Assembly (NCBI GenBank): GCA_027083355.1
Contig: JALWOY010000157.1
Coordinates: 1-54,149, forward strand
Source: Phycisphaerales bacterium
Lineage (GTDB): Bacteria; Planctomycetota; Phycisphaerae; Phycisphaerales; UBA1924
Reading direction: 5' to 3'
Length of the DNA: 54,149 bases
Made by a program: the position numbers and the translations under genes. Every line of letters starts with the position of its first letter. Position 1 is the first letter of the stretch. Below, one piece after another: positions 43,321-51,749 of the stretch. Below the pieces are notes generated by a model. It had not been told where the DNA came from, ran no database searches, and saw only the letters and a program-made list of their open reading frames with translations.

Positions 43321-44964
43321 TCATTGCTCCTTGTATTGCCTGCGGCAATGAATACTAGCAAGATACGTGCCACATCTACTTGCTTCGCAGCAGGAATCAA
43401 CCCCGAGACGCTTGAGTTGGGCATCGAGCGTCTGGTAGCTCTTCAGCCCAAGTAGTTCCGCAGCTTTCGTTTTGACGCCCTCGGCCTCTTCCATAGCTCG
43501 TCTCAGAAAATGCCGGTGAATATCTTCGAGGTGCCCTTGCAGATCAAAACCGTCGCCCAAGGCCCGCTCAAGTGGGTTGGCTGATCCAGCTGTACCGGAC
43601 AGGTCTGACATCGCTGCTTCCAAGTCTGGTTTCCCGATTGTGTTGGATGTACACATCACGGCAGCCTGAACAAGGGTGTTATTGAGCTGACGCACGTTGC
43701 CTGGCCAAGGTTGCTGGGCCATAAATCTCTTTGCGGCAGCAGAAAGCTGTTTGTGCGTGTACCCAGGCTCACCCTTCTCGAACTCAGCATTGATCCGCGT
43801 CAGGAGGGTGTCTGCGATCTTTGGCAGATCCGATCGGCGATCACGAAGTGCCGGGATCCTGAGCGTGATAGTGGCGATTCGGTAAAAGAGGTCCTCTCGC
43901 AATCGACCTTCAGAGATCTCGATTTGAGGATCCCGGTTTGTCGCAGCCACAATCCGTACATCTGCAAGGCGATCTTTCGTATCGCCAACCCGCCGAAAGG
44001 TACGCCTGCACGGTGGATCCTTCGGACCGGGTTGGAGCACGCGGAGCAGTTTTGCCTGCATGTCGGGGTCGCATTCGCCGAACTCGTCAAGGAACAGCGT
44101 CCCGCCGTCGGCCTCCTCGAAGGCCCCGGCGTGATCCGCTGTCGCCCCGGTGAACGCACCCTTCTTGTGCCCGAAGAGAATGGATTCGAGCAGATCCTTG
44201 GGCATCGCTGCACAATTCACCGCAACGAACGGTCCGTCGCGTCGTGCGCTGGCGCTGTGGATAGCCTGAGCGAAGAGCTCCTTACCAACACCACTCTCAC
44301 CGAGCAGGAGCACCGAGACATCGCGCACCGCTGCGCGTTTTGCACGACCGACAGCGAGCCGAATCGGTTGGCTGTCACCGACAATGGCGTCGAAGCCTTC
44401 GACCTCGGCAGGACTCTTGTCTGCCAGGAGTTGCAACTTCGCGTCCGGATCCTGGAGCAGTTCGGGCACGTAGTCGACAGTGAGGTCGAATGGGATCTCG
44501 GTCTCGTTGGTCTTGCCTCGATAAGTCTGAAGGAATCTCGCTGGGTACCGGCTCTTTCCAAGCAGAACCAGCGTTGCCGCCATTGCAGGTGTACCCGAGC
44601 TGAGGGCGATCCAGAGATCGGTATCGGGCCGTGCTGCCTTCGCGAGGACCTTGTCCGCGGCGTGGAACACGGCCGCGTAGTCGGTCGGATCCGGCAACTT
44701 CACTGTGTGCATCTTCGCTCGGCCGTCGAGCCATTTGACGTAGGCCTTCAGGAGCCAGTCGGGGCCATCAGCGATGAGATGGACTTCACCGAAGTCACAG
44801 TTCGCAACCACCGTCTTGATCGGACCCACTCCCACATCCCTTGGGACCGGTTTCCCGATCGCCTTGCAGACACGCTGACGCTGGGCATCAGACGATTCGG
44901 ACGCAAGGGCAAGGAGATCGGCATGTCCGACCCATGAGACCAGGATTCGCTTCCGCTCAGTCAT
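43321..44964 (-). CDS. RtcR-like CARF-sigma54 transcriptional activator
   Basis: 547 aa. The N-terminal 165 residues look like a CARF-type sensor: [12 protein letters not shown] at the start and [15 protein letters not shown] (121-135), the CARF-like SGTxxM motif also present in E. coli RtcR as TTGTHVA. The AAA+ domain has Walker A GESGVGK (222-228), GAFTGA (269-274, the sigma54-contacting loop) and LFLDEFGE. The C-terminus has a Fis-like HTH ([17 protein letters not shown]). It would sense a cyclic or terminal-phosphate RNA ligand and open sigma54 promoters. It overlaps the ATPase gene and stands divergent to the nuclease pair. Confidence 0.85.
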   Translation of the reverse strand: MTERKRILVSWVGHADLLALASESSDAQRQRVCKAIGKPVPRDVGVGPIKTVVANCDFGEVHLIADGPDWLLKAYVKWLDGRAKMHTVKLPDPTDYAAVFHAADKVLAKAARPDTDLWIALSSGTPAMAATLVLLGKSRYPARFLQTYRGKTNETEIPFDLTVDYVPELLQDPDAKLQLLADKSPAEVEGFDAIVGDSQPIRLAVGRAKRAAVRDVSVLLLGESGVGKELFAQAIHSASARRDGPFVAVNCAAMPKDLLESILFGHKKGAFTGATADHAGAFEEADGGTLFLDEFGECDPDMQAKLLRVLQPGPKDPPCRRTFRRVGDTKDRLADVRIVAATNRDPQIEISEGRLREDLFYRIATITLRIPALRDRRSDLPKIADTLLTRINAEFEKGEPGYTHKQLSAAAKRFMAQQPWPGNVRQLNNTLVQAAVMCTSNTIGKPDLEAAMSDLSGTAGSANPLERALGDGFDLQGHLEDIHRHFLRRAMEEAEGVKTKAAELLGLKSYQTLDAQLKRLGVDSCCEASRCGTYLASIHCRRQYKEQ

Positions 44965-44973
44965 ACATCTCCA

Positions 44974-45000
44974 TTTGTGTCTTACACAATACCGATTGTA
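44974..45000. promoter_or_regulatory. Overlapping inverted repeats; candidate activator-binding site
   Basis: Three related half-sites lie in a row: TTTGTGT (44974-44980), ACACAAT (44984-44990) and ATTGTAT (44994-45000). The first two pair as an inverted repeat, and so do the last two (6 of 7 bases each). The block is about 65-90 bases upstream of the sigma54 -24 element and covers the -10 of the regulator's own promoter. One site could therefore activate the divergent operon and repress the regulator. Confidence 0.6.
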
Positions 45001-45023
45001 TCTGGCTCAGTCCCATCCGGCAA
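44995..45023 (-). promoter_or_regulatory. Sigma70-type promoter for the RtcR-like gene
   Basis: On the minus strand TTGCCG (45023-45018; 4 of 6) is followed after 17 bases by TACAAT (45000-44995; 5 of 6). The start would be near 44988, giving a short leader to ATG 44964 with GGAG upstream. The -10 overlaps the inverted repeats. Confidence 0.5.
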
Positions 45024-45062
45024 ACCATCCTTCCTGGCGTCGAAAAACGGGTTGTCACGGAC

Positions 45063-45078
45063 TGGCACGCTGGTTGTT
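45063..45078 (+). promoter_or_regulatory. Sigma54 (-24/-12) promoter for the nuclease operon
   Basis: TGGCACG-N4-TTGTT matches the consensus TGGCACG-N4-TTGCA at all seven -24 bases and three of five -12 bases, with exact spacing. The start would be near 45089, 40 bases before ATG 45130. Lying beside a sigma54 activator gene that reads the other way, it mirrors the E. coli rtcR/rtcBA layout. Confidence 0.7.
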
Positions 45079-45129
45079 CTACTCATTGCAGAGACCGCCC
45101 AACGCTGCGGCGTTACGACTGGAGCCACG

Positions 45130-45465
45130 ATGAGCCTGATCCTCGCTGTCGATGATGTCACCCCTGGGATGTTCGCCGCGATTCACTCGTGCTGGCGACC
45201 GCGGGCAATCATCCGGCGCGGCCAGCCCATCGCGACCGAGACGGCATTGGAGTCGCCGGCGCCGGTGCCGCCCGGAGTCCCACTTCGTGTCATCGGTGTC
45301 TCTCTTCCCTTCGCAGCGTGCGCGGTTGTGCAGCCTGGCGGCGAAGAAGCAGGACCGGTGATCGTAGATCTGCGTGCCGTTCGGCTGAGTCGTCTGGATC
45401 CCGCCTTTGTTGATTCCATTGCCTCCTTCGACCCTGGCCACATGACGGAGGCTGACGATGAGTGA
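45130..45465 (+). CDS. Small protein of the sigma54-controlled operon, unknown function
   Basis: 111 aa from ATG 45130 with GGAG upstream. The frame is open from 44977, but that stretch is the promoter region. Mixed beta (LRVIGVSLPFAACAVV and GPVIVDLRAVRLS) with an acidic C-terminus (MTEADDE). No known family. It overlaps the nuclease ATG, so the two proteins are made together; it could be a partner or immunity factor. Confidence 0.6.
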   Translation: MSLILAVDDVTPGMFAAIHSCWRPRAIIRRGQPIATETALESPAPVPPGVPLRVIGVSLPFAACAVVQPGGEEAGPVIVDLRAVRLSRLDPAFVDSIASFDPGHMTEADDE

Positions 45466-47119
45466 AACCGGAGACAAACCAGTGATTCAAACTAAGCCGT
45501 CAGCCAACGGTGCCGCGACCGTGCCGGCAGCCCTCGACCTTCAACTGCGCGTTACGGATGCCGAGGTGATTGCCGAACTCATCCGGCATGACGAAGGTCC
45601 GGATCGTGATGACTTCGCTCACGCCGCGCTTCGACTCGGTGTGCTTGCCCTTCGACAGGCCTCTGGATTCGTCGATGCCGAAGTACTTCGCACCGAGGGT
45701 GTGCGCCTTCTTGGCGATGTCGAAGTGCTGCTGACCGATCAGTTGTCAAAGACTACGGGTGTCGTGACCGAGTTCGCCAAGAAGTACCTGGATCCGACCG
45801 ATGGTCAGCTCGTTCAGCGGCTGGATCGGCTTGTCCGCGACGGCGGTGACATCGAGCAGGTGCTGACTCGACATCTCGATGGCGAGACTTCGACAATCAC
45901 GATCGCGCTGAAGAAGCACATCGGCCCCGACAGCCCGCTCATTCGGATGCTCTCACCAGATGCCAGCGATGGTCTTGTCGCCGCAATCGGTGAATCGGTT
46001 GACTCCGCTATTGCTGGTCACCGGGCCAAGATTCTCACGGAGTTCTCGCTCGACCGGCCGGACTCGGCTCTTTGCCGACTTCTCAAGCAGATCACGGATC
46101 GGAACGGTGAGCTTCGCGACGACCTGCGAGAAGACGTGGAGAAGCTGAAGAGCGAGTTCTCCCTCGATGTCGAGGACAGCGCTTTGTCCAGACTGCTCCG
46201 AACCATTAACGATGCCCATCAGTCGGTGACTCGCGAGTTCTCGCTCGACGACAAAGACTCAGCTCTGTCGCGCATGCTCCGGCTTATCGAGGCAACTAAG
46301 ACCAGCGTCCAGAGCGCACTCACGCTGGACGACGAGCAGAGCCCGCTCTCTATCCTCCGACGCGAGCTGCTCGAAGTGATCCAGGACGGCGCGAGCAAGA
46401 ACGCTGAGTTTCAGAAGGAGATCAGAACCGCCGTCGACACGTTGATAGGACGCCGAGAGGAGTCGGCACGCGGCACGGCCCACGGCCTCGATTTCGAAGC
46501 GAAGGTCGGACAGGTGGTGGCCGACGCGTGTGCTCGGCTGTGCGATGCGTTCGAGGAGACCGGGAGCATGTCGGGAGCGATCTCGCGGTGTAAGGTCGGC
46601 GACTTCGTCGTCACGCTCGGCGCGGACTCCGCGGCGCCGAACGCACGTGTGGTCGTCGAAGCGAAAGAAGACAAGTCCTACTCGGTCACGAGCGCGCTGG
46701 CAGAGCTCGATACGGCGCGACGCAACCGAGATGCATCGGTGGGCATCTTCGTCTTCTCGCAGAAGACGGCCCCAGCCGGCATCGACTGCCTCAGCCGCCA
46801 CGGCGACAATGTACTGGTTGTCTGGGACTCCAACGACCCGACGACCGACGCATTCCTGCACGGCGCCATCATGGTCGCCCGTGCGCTGGCGGTGAAAATC
46901 CACACCGACGACGCCTCCGTCGGGGCCGACCTCGCCGAGATGGACAAGGCGATCAACGCGATCGCGAAGGACGCCGAAGCCCTCGATGAGATCATGACCT
47001 GGGCCAACACCGTACGGAGCAGCGGCGAGAAGATCCACGACAAGGCCGAGCGCATCCGCAAGCGGCTGGGGAAGCAACTGGAAACGCTCAGGGAGCATCT
47101 CGAAGCGTTACGCAGCTGA
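45458..47119 (+). CDS. PD-(D/E)XK nuclease with internal SLD repeats
   Basis: 553 aa, ATG inside the stop region of the gene before. The C-terminal part has the restriction-endonuclease-like pattern GLDFEAKVGQ (Glu347), KVGDFVV (Asp382) and VVVEAKEDKS (Glu401, Lys403), followed by an ALAELDTARRNR helix; these are candidate D-ExK metal-binding residues. Between 191 and 302 a motif recurs four times, reading EFSLDxxDSALxRLL in the first three copies (near 195, 233, 260) and LTLDDEQSPLSIL in the last (288), spaced about 25-40 residues. The N-terminus is helical. Probably cuts DNA or RNA when induced through the sigma54 promoter. Confidence 0.75.
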   Translation: MSETGDKPVIQTKPSANGAATVPAALDLQLRVTDAEVIAELIRHDEGPDRDDFAHAALRLGVLALRQASGFVDAEVLRTEGVRLLGDVEVLLTDQLSKTTGVVTEFAKKYLDPTDGQLVQRLDRLVRDGGDIEQVLTRHLDGETSTITIALKKHIGPDSPLIRMLSPDASDGLVAAIGESVDSAIAGHRAKILTEFSLDRPDSALCRLLKQITDRNGELRDDLREDVEKLKSEFSLDVEDSALSRLLRTINDAHQSVTREFSLDDKDSALSRMLRLIEATKTSVQSALTLDDEQSPLSILRRELLEVIQDGASKNAEFQKEIRTAVDTLIGRREESARGTAHGLDFEAKVGQVVADACARLCDAFEETGSMSGAISRCKVGDFVVTLGADSAAPNARVVVEAKEDKSYSVTSALAELDTARRNRDASVGIFVFSQKTAPAGIDCLSRHGDNVLVVWDSNDPTTDAFLHGAIMVARALAVKIHTDDASVGADLAEMDKAINAIAKDAEALDEIMTWANTVRSSGEKIHDKAERIRKRLGKQLETLREHLEALRS

Positions 47120-47480
47120 GAGGGACCGGTATATGAGATCGCGTCGTCAGACGCGGCTCTAGATGAATGTGAGTTCCAAGGACCCTGTTTACGAGACAGA
47201 ACGAGGCTGACTGTCCAGGCGACTTGTTCCTGCCCTTTGAACCCGTTACGATCGGGGGGAGCATCTGGGGACGCCCGAACGAAGCACCACAAAGATGAGC
47301 GGTAATACCGCGAACAGACACAAATCTGTGGCACACCAGCTCGATATCGGCAGCGACGATAGTTGTAGTGCCAATTTCAGACTGCCACGCCTGAACAACG
47401 CCTGAAACAGTGTCTAAAATTACAGAACCACCAATGGAGCCCTGCCCCGAATGGAATGCCGCGTCAAGGAGGACGCACGA
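47120..47480. other. 360-bp gap without a gene
   Basis: No frame has a ribosome site and protein-like composition. The far right end carries the AAGGAGG of the next gene. No promoter, terminator or strong inverted repeat stands out. Confidence 0.5.
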
Positions 47481-48641
47481 ATGCCCCAGTACTCGCCGAA
47501 GAAGCTCATCCGAAACATCTCCAACCCCTTGCTCAAGCGATACTTCGATCAACGCGAGCTGCTCAGCGACTTGGACTGGAAGGGGCTCGAGGATCACGAC
47601 ACGAAGCCCGTCATGGAGGTCTTGGACGAGCTCTCGGCCTCCGAGCGAGAATCGGTCGAAACCGACTTCAACCGGATCAACGAACTGGCCACCGACAGCG
47701 GCTCCCGGCTGATCTTCGAGGAGGCGTCGTTCTGGAATCGCCCATGGGCAGGCAAGCTCGAAGAGATGGCCAACGACTACGAGCGTGCCATGCTCGCGAT
47801 GATCGAAGACCGAAGACTCATCGACATCGTGTCGAGTTGCAATGAGATGGACCGGTTCGCTGAGAGCCGGTGGAAAAGCTGGATCGTCGGCAAGCGACTC
47901 CAGGTCACCGACGAACGCGAGAAGCTCAAGAAAGGGCTGCGAGCCTTGTTCAAAGAGCAGGGCCGAGGCCAGCGGTGCCACATCGAGACGCTCGATCGTC
48001 GTGATCCGGAACGATTCTGCTGCTTCGCCTACCCGGAGGACTACCCCAAGACCGACCTCGGCTACGACGAAAACAACCAATTCAAGCGGCACACACGCCG
48101 GACCGCAACCGAGATCATCTTCGTGTATCGCCCCGAGGATGGCATCCTCGAAATGCTCGGCAAGGGCAACAAGAAGGAGAAGGAAGCCATCGCGGAGGTC
48201 TTCTGCAAGACCATGCTCGGGTTGACCGCTCTGCCCCCGCCGAATCAGCGGCCACCTTATGACCTCGCCGTCCTCAAACGCAAGAACTTCTCATTCAAAA
48301 CAGACCCGGCCGACAACATCGAATCGACCGAGATCCGCTTGATGCGCTTCGACCTGCCGGGCCCAGGGTACCGACGCATGACCCTCTCCGCCCGACCCAC
48401 AGACGGCCAAGCAAACCTGCACGACCTGATCGAAGAAGCGGTCAACACGACGAACTTCCCGCTGTCCGACCTGTTGGTATCACAGGCCATCTTCGCGATG
48501 CGTTTCCGCGGCAAGAACGGGCGGCGTGGAAATACGCTCAGGTTTCAAGTCACCTACCCCGATCACTGCAACCTCAAAGACACCGGCAAGGACGCGATCG
48601 CCAAGAAGTACCTCAAGCAATGGGGGATCGCGCGTGGCTGA
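47481..48641 (+). CDS. Unknown protein, first of a two-gene unit
   Basis: 386 aa from ATG 47481 with AAGGAGG at 47466-47472. Helical N-terminal half with repeated charged helices (RNISNPLLKRYFDQRELL, then LEEMANDYERAMLAMIED), a KRLQVTDEREKLKKGLRAL region and a beta-rich C-terminus (EIIFVYRPEDGILEMLG, AIFAMRFRGK). No family recognised and no catalytic motif. Its stop overlaps the next gene's GTG, and the pair ends about 145 bases before the tRNA fragment. Confidence 0.6.
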   Translation: MPQYSPKKLIRNISNPLLKRYFDQRELLSDLDWKGLEDHDTKPVMEVLDELSASERESVETDFNRINELATDSGSRLIFEEASFWNRPWAGKLEEMANDYERAMLAMIEDRRLIDIVSSCNEMDRFAESRWKSWIVGKRLQVTDEREKLKKGLRALFKEQGRGQRCHIETLDRRDPERFCCFAYPEDYPKTDLGYDENNQFKRHTRRTATEIIFVYRPEDGILEMLGKGNKKEKEAIAEVFCKTMLGLTALPPPNQRPPYDLAVLKRKNFSFKTDPADNIESTEIRLMRFDLPGPGYRRMTLSARPTDGQANLHDLIEEAVNTTNFPLSDLLVSQAIFAMRFRGKNGRRGNTLRFQVTYPDHCNLKDTGKDAIAKKYLKQWGIARG

Positions 48642-49602
48642 TGCGTTGGTCGAGTTGTTGAAACGGGCCGAGCTTCTACGCGATGGCGTGTTCACCGGGC
48701 GCGATGTCCGAGCTTGGCCAACCGCCGAGGTCGATCGCCTCGTCGCCATGGGCATCCTCATCGACGGCGGCAGCGCTGAGATCATCGAGTACGACGACTG
48801 CGATCACCAATGCACCATCGAAAACACCGGCTTCATCGAGCACCCCAAGGAGCCGGGGCGGATCGTCTGCCTGCATCGCTGCATGCACGGCTGCGGCCTC
48901 GTCCTACTCGATCCGGCGGACTTCGCCCAATGGAAATTCAACTTGCTCGGGCTGGCCAAGGTTGTCGCTACGGTCATCGATGCCACTGGCTCGATTGTCG
49001 AGGATGTCCCGGATCGCGTGGTGCTCGTAGGGACGGTCCAGTTTCAAATGGAAACCCGGGAAGCATTCCTGGCAGTCGGGCTCGGCAGGACAGATGCATC
49101 CACAATAATCGCATCAAGCCGGAGGCTCCGCGAGTCCAAGGCTCCATTCGTGCTCTCCGCTGGCGTGATGCCTCCAAGGGGAATCTGGCCGGGCGGCATG
49201 GACCCCGCCGTCGCGGTTCTCGCTGAGCACACGACACTGGGACCCTTCGGCTTGACGCTGGACCCCGAACCACTGCTCGGGCTGGAGACAGTTCCGCACC
49301 CCGACGCGGACTCCGCCGACTGGATCACCGTCACTGACGCAGCAAACCTGCTGCTGAAGGATCTGCCATTTCTCAATGGTGACCTCAAGAAGGCACGGGC
49401 CCGGGTCTCGCGGGCGGCCGGTGACAACAAGTTCAAGACCAACGGCGAGAAGGGACAGGCTCGGCTTATCGATGCTGGCAGCTTCGCCCGATGGCGGCTC
49501 AAGCAGCGCGATGCGGACCTCGACGAGCCCGAGATCGTCACCCGCGGGATCCGCTACGGCAAGATGGCAGAGGGGGCCCCGGCCCGTCGAAACATCAAAT
49601 GA
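48634..49602 (+). CDS. Unknown protein, second of a two-gene unit
   Basis: 322 aa from GTG 48634, overlapping the previous stop. N-terminal winged-helix-like segment (ALVELLKRAELLRDGV, then VDRLVAMGILIDGG) followed by a Cys/His-rich patch (YDDCDHQC, then CLHRCMHGCG) that could bind zinc. The C-terminal third has ITVTDAANLLLKDLPFL and a KKARARVSRAA helix resembling a second DNA-binding unit. No family recognised. Works with its upstream partner. Confidence 0.6.
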   Translation: MADALVELLKRAELLRDGVFTGRDVRAWPTAEVDRLVAMGILIDGGSAEIIEYDDCDHQCTIENTGFIEHPKEPGRIVCLHRCMHGCGLVLLDPADFAQWKFNLLGLAKVVATVIDATGSIVEDVPDRVVLVGTVQFQMETREAFLAVGLGRTDASTIIASSRRLRESKAPFVLSAGVMPPRGIWPGGMDPAVAVLAEHTTLGPFGLTLDPEPLLGLETVPHPDADSADWITVTDAANLLLKDLPFLNGDLKKARARVSRAAGDNKFKTNGEKGQARLIDAGSFARWRLKQRDADLDEPEIVTRGIRYGKMAEGAPARRNIK

Positions 49603-49746
49603 TCCGGCCAACAGCGCGGTGTTGCGCGGTGTACACCGCGCTTGGCTGCGAAATCGGCCACAATCAGCGGCAAAGTTCGCATCGCTTGCAATCCGTAATC
49701 CCGCGTGGTATCGTGGTTTGACGATCAGGTCTGAAGCCGGTCAGCC

Positions 49747-49788
49747 TTCGGGACGAGAAGGTCGGAGGTTCGAATCCTCTCACCCCGA
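49747..49788 (+). tRNA. 3' fragment of tRNA-Pro(CGG); probable attachment-site remnant
   Basis: From the anticodon loop TTCGGGA (CGG anticodon) through CGAGA, GGTC, the T-arm GGAGGTTCGAATCCTCT and the acceptor 3' strand CACCCCG plus discriminator A, the sequence closely follows the 3' half of proline tRNA (E. coli proK is nearly identical here). Upstream, neither the 5' anticodon stem nor a matching acceptor strand (CGGGGTG) is present, so no complete tRNA can form. Tyrosine recombinases often use a tRNA 3' end as attB, leaving such a fragment at one junction. Confidence 0.7.
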
Positions 49789-49793
49789 TTCAG

Positions 49794-49832
49794 AGCGGAA
49801 GTCCTTGAAAACAAGGGGTTTCCGCTTTTTCT
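49794..49832 (+). terminator. Rho-independent terminator after the tRNA fragment
   Basis: AGCGGAA (49794-49800) pairs with TTCCGCT (49820-49826), with an inner CCTTG/CAAGG stem, followed by a T-run. This is the terminator expected after a tRNA gene, consistent with the fragment being the original chromosomal 3' end. Confidence 0.7.
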
Positions 49833-49860
49833 TGCGCTGATGTGAAGCGAGTCGCTCGCG

Positions 49861-49894
49861 CCGGATTTTTCGCCCGAAAATAGCAAAAATCCGG
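49861..49894. terminator. Perfect 10-bp hairpin beside the CRISPR array
   Basis: CCGGATTTTT and AAAAATCCGG are exact complements with a 14-base loop. The T and A runs allow termination on either strand. It may stop the leftward array transcript. Confidence 0.5.
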
Positions 49895-50061
49895 CATTGG
49901 CGAGGCGACAGCGGCGATGACGGCCACTGCTCCGGTCGGGGCTGCGCTCCTCCCGCAGAAACGGCCGACGTCGGGCCCGCCTTTGAACCAAGTCTCTCAT
50001 AGTGACTGGTACAGAAAATGGGGGCAGGTCACCCCATTCCCACCAGCGCTGATAGTCCCCC

Positions 50062-51219
50062 GTTTCAATCCCCTCTTTCGCGGGGTCGTGATGCATGACG
50101 TCCGCTACGACCGCGGCCGGTATCGTTCAAGCGGTGTTTCAATCCCCTCTTTAGCGGGGTCGTGATGCATGTGGTGAGCAGTTTGACAGTGAAGGCAACC
50201 CCATTCCTCGGTTTCAATCCCCTCTTTAGCGGGGTCGTGATGCATGGGACTGGCGGACAAACTCCGCCGGATGCGTCGATCCAAGGGTTTCAATCCCCTC
50301 TTTAGCGGGGTCGTGATGCATGGGAGTTTGGGCAGCAGGGTGTCTCGCAGACCAGCCAGGCGGTTTCAATCCCCTCTTTAGCGGGGTCGTGATGCATGTC
50401 GGGTGCGCCGAGGTGCGGGCGGTCTTCCAGGCCGAGTTTCAATCCCCTCTTTAGCGGGGTCGTGATGCATGCCAGCGGCGGGCGGACGCGGCCGAGAATA
50501 TGCTCGACGAAAGTTTCAATCCCCTCTTTAGCGGGGTCGTGATGCATGTCATGTCATGTACCGCGTGCCGAAATCTCCGGACGTGGTTTCAATCCCCTCT
50601 TTAGCGGGGTCGTGATGCATGAGGACAACCACCCGGGCCGCCCGCCGGTGATCCTCCTGCAGTTTCAATCCCCTCTTTAGCGGGGTCGTGATGCATGCCG
50701 AAAAGATGTCATTTCGCGGGGGTACCGCCGATTTCGTTTCAATCCCCTCTTTAGCGGGGTCGTGATGCATGTAACGGATTGGGACATTGACGGCTGACTC
50801 TCTCTCTTCGTTTCAATCCCCTCTTTAGCGGGGTCGTGATGCATGAGTCGCCGCTTTGATACGCTTCTCGTATTCGTGCTGGATGTTTCAATCCCCTCTT
50901 TAGCGGGGTCGTGATGCATGGCTGCTCGGGGGTGAGTCGAACCGCGAGCCCGTAGTCGGGTTTCAATCCCCTCTTTAGCGGGGTCGTGATGCATGCGGCG
51001 GCGTGAGGCGCCGCCAGATCGGATCATCTACGGCCGCGTTTCAATCCCCTCTTTAGCGGGGTCGTGATGCATGAGCACATGGCCGACCCGCAGCTCGCCT
51101 TCGCACTCGAGTTTCAATCCCCTCTTTAGCGGGGTCGTGATGCATGTCGTACCAGTCGAGGCCGGTGGTGTCGAGGCGTTCGAGTTTCAATCCCCTCTTT
51201 AGCGGGGTCGTGATGCATG
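50062..51219 (-). CRISPR. CRISPR array: 16 repeats of 36 bp, 15 spacers of 37-42 bp
   Basis: Repeats start at 50062, 50136, 50211, 50287, 50363, 50436, 50513, 50586, 50662, 50736, 50810, 50885, 50960, 51038, 51111 and 51184. The plus-strand repeat begins GTTTCAATCCCCTCTTTAGC and ends GTGATGCATG. All are identical except the first, which has TTTCGC for TTTAGC. On the minus strand each repeat ends ATTGAAAC, the usual 8-base crRNA 5' handle, and cas2-cas1 lie to the right, so transcription runs leftward from a leader near 51220. The single variant repeat sits at the leader-distal end, where decay is expected. Confidence 0.97.
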
Positions 51220-51437
51220 GGCAAAGGCTTTCCGTGAAGGGGCATTCTATCGGATGTGATCGTCTTTTGCATGCCGGAGGATGCGTCTGGGACGGGTTGG
51301 CAATGGTTTGTTTGGTATGTTCGCTCCGTAGGTCCTTTCATGGGATGGGCCGTGCGGTTCATGTATTGTATCGCGGCCGAGAATAACCGTCGCTGTGCTG
51401 TCTGTCGGCCGATCGGCGGGTCCGTTTCCTCCCTTTT
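51220..51437 (-). promoter_or_regulatory. Probable CRISPR leader
   Basis: The 218 bases between the leader-proximal repeat and the cas2 stop hold no gene. In the inferred orientation this is where the array promoter and integration signals should be. No clear -35/-10 was identified. Confidence 0.55.
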
Positions 51438-51749
51438 TCAGATGATCAGGGCCGCGGGCTCGGACTGGATGGTTTGCTTGCCGAGCGCTCCTCGGACGAT
51501 ATGACACGGATCCACAACGAGGAACAAGACCGCGTCTTCTTCGGGGTCGAGCGTTTTGGCCAACTTTGCGCGGAGTCTTTCCGCTTCTCGGCGTGAGAGC
51601 CAGCCGAGGAAGACGGATTCCTGTACATGTGCGGTGTGGGCACGGAGCAGCCGGTGGATACGGCGCCTTCGTTTTGCCGAGGGCGTGTCGTATGCGATCA
51701 GCAACGGGGACCGTCCTTTGGCATCGTCGCGGATCTTTCGGTGGATCAT
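51438..51749 (-). CDS. cas2: CRISPR integration protein Cas2
   Basis: 103 aa, close to the family's 90-110. Ferredoxin-like fold with LLIAYDTPSAKRRRRIHRLL (first strand, Asp, and the following basic helix) and a VQESVFLGWLS strand. Cas2 forms the scaffold of the Cas1-Cas2 complex that inserts new spacers. Its ATG overlaps the cas1 stop (ATGA). Confidence 0.92.
   Translation of the reverse strand: MIHRKIRDDAKGRSPLLIAYDTPSAKRRRRIHRLLRAHTAHVQESVFLGWLSRREAERLRAKLAKTLDPEEDAVLFLVVDPCHIVRGALGKQTIQSEPAALII

Noticed and set aside
47290-47480. Promoter for the two unknown genes
   Set aside because: AT-richer stretches exist, but no -35/-10 pair or -24/-12 site has both elements with correct spacing.
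49680-49790. Complete tRNA gene
   Set aside because: No 5' acceptor strand CGGGGTG and no 5' anticodon stem partner are present; only the 3' half matches tRNA-Pro.
50105-51027. Several short minus-strand frames repeating MHHDPAKEGIET
   Set aside because: These are translations of the CRISPR repeat, not genes.
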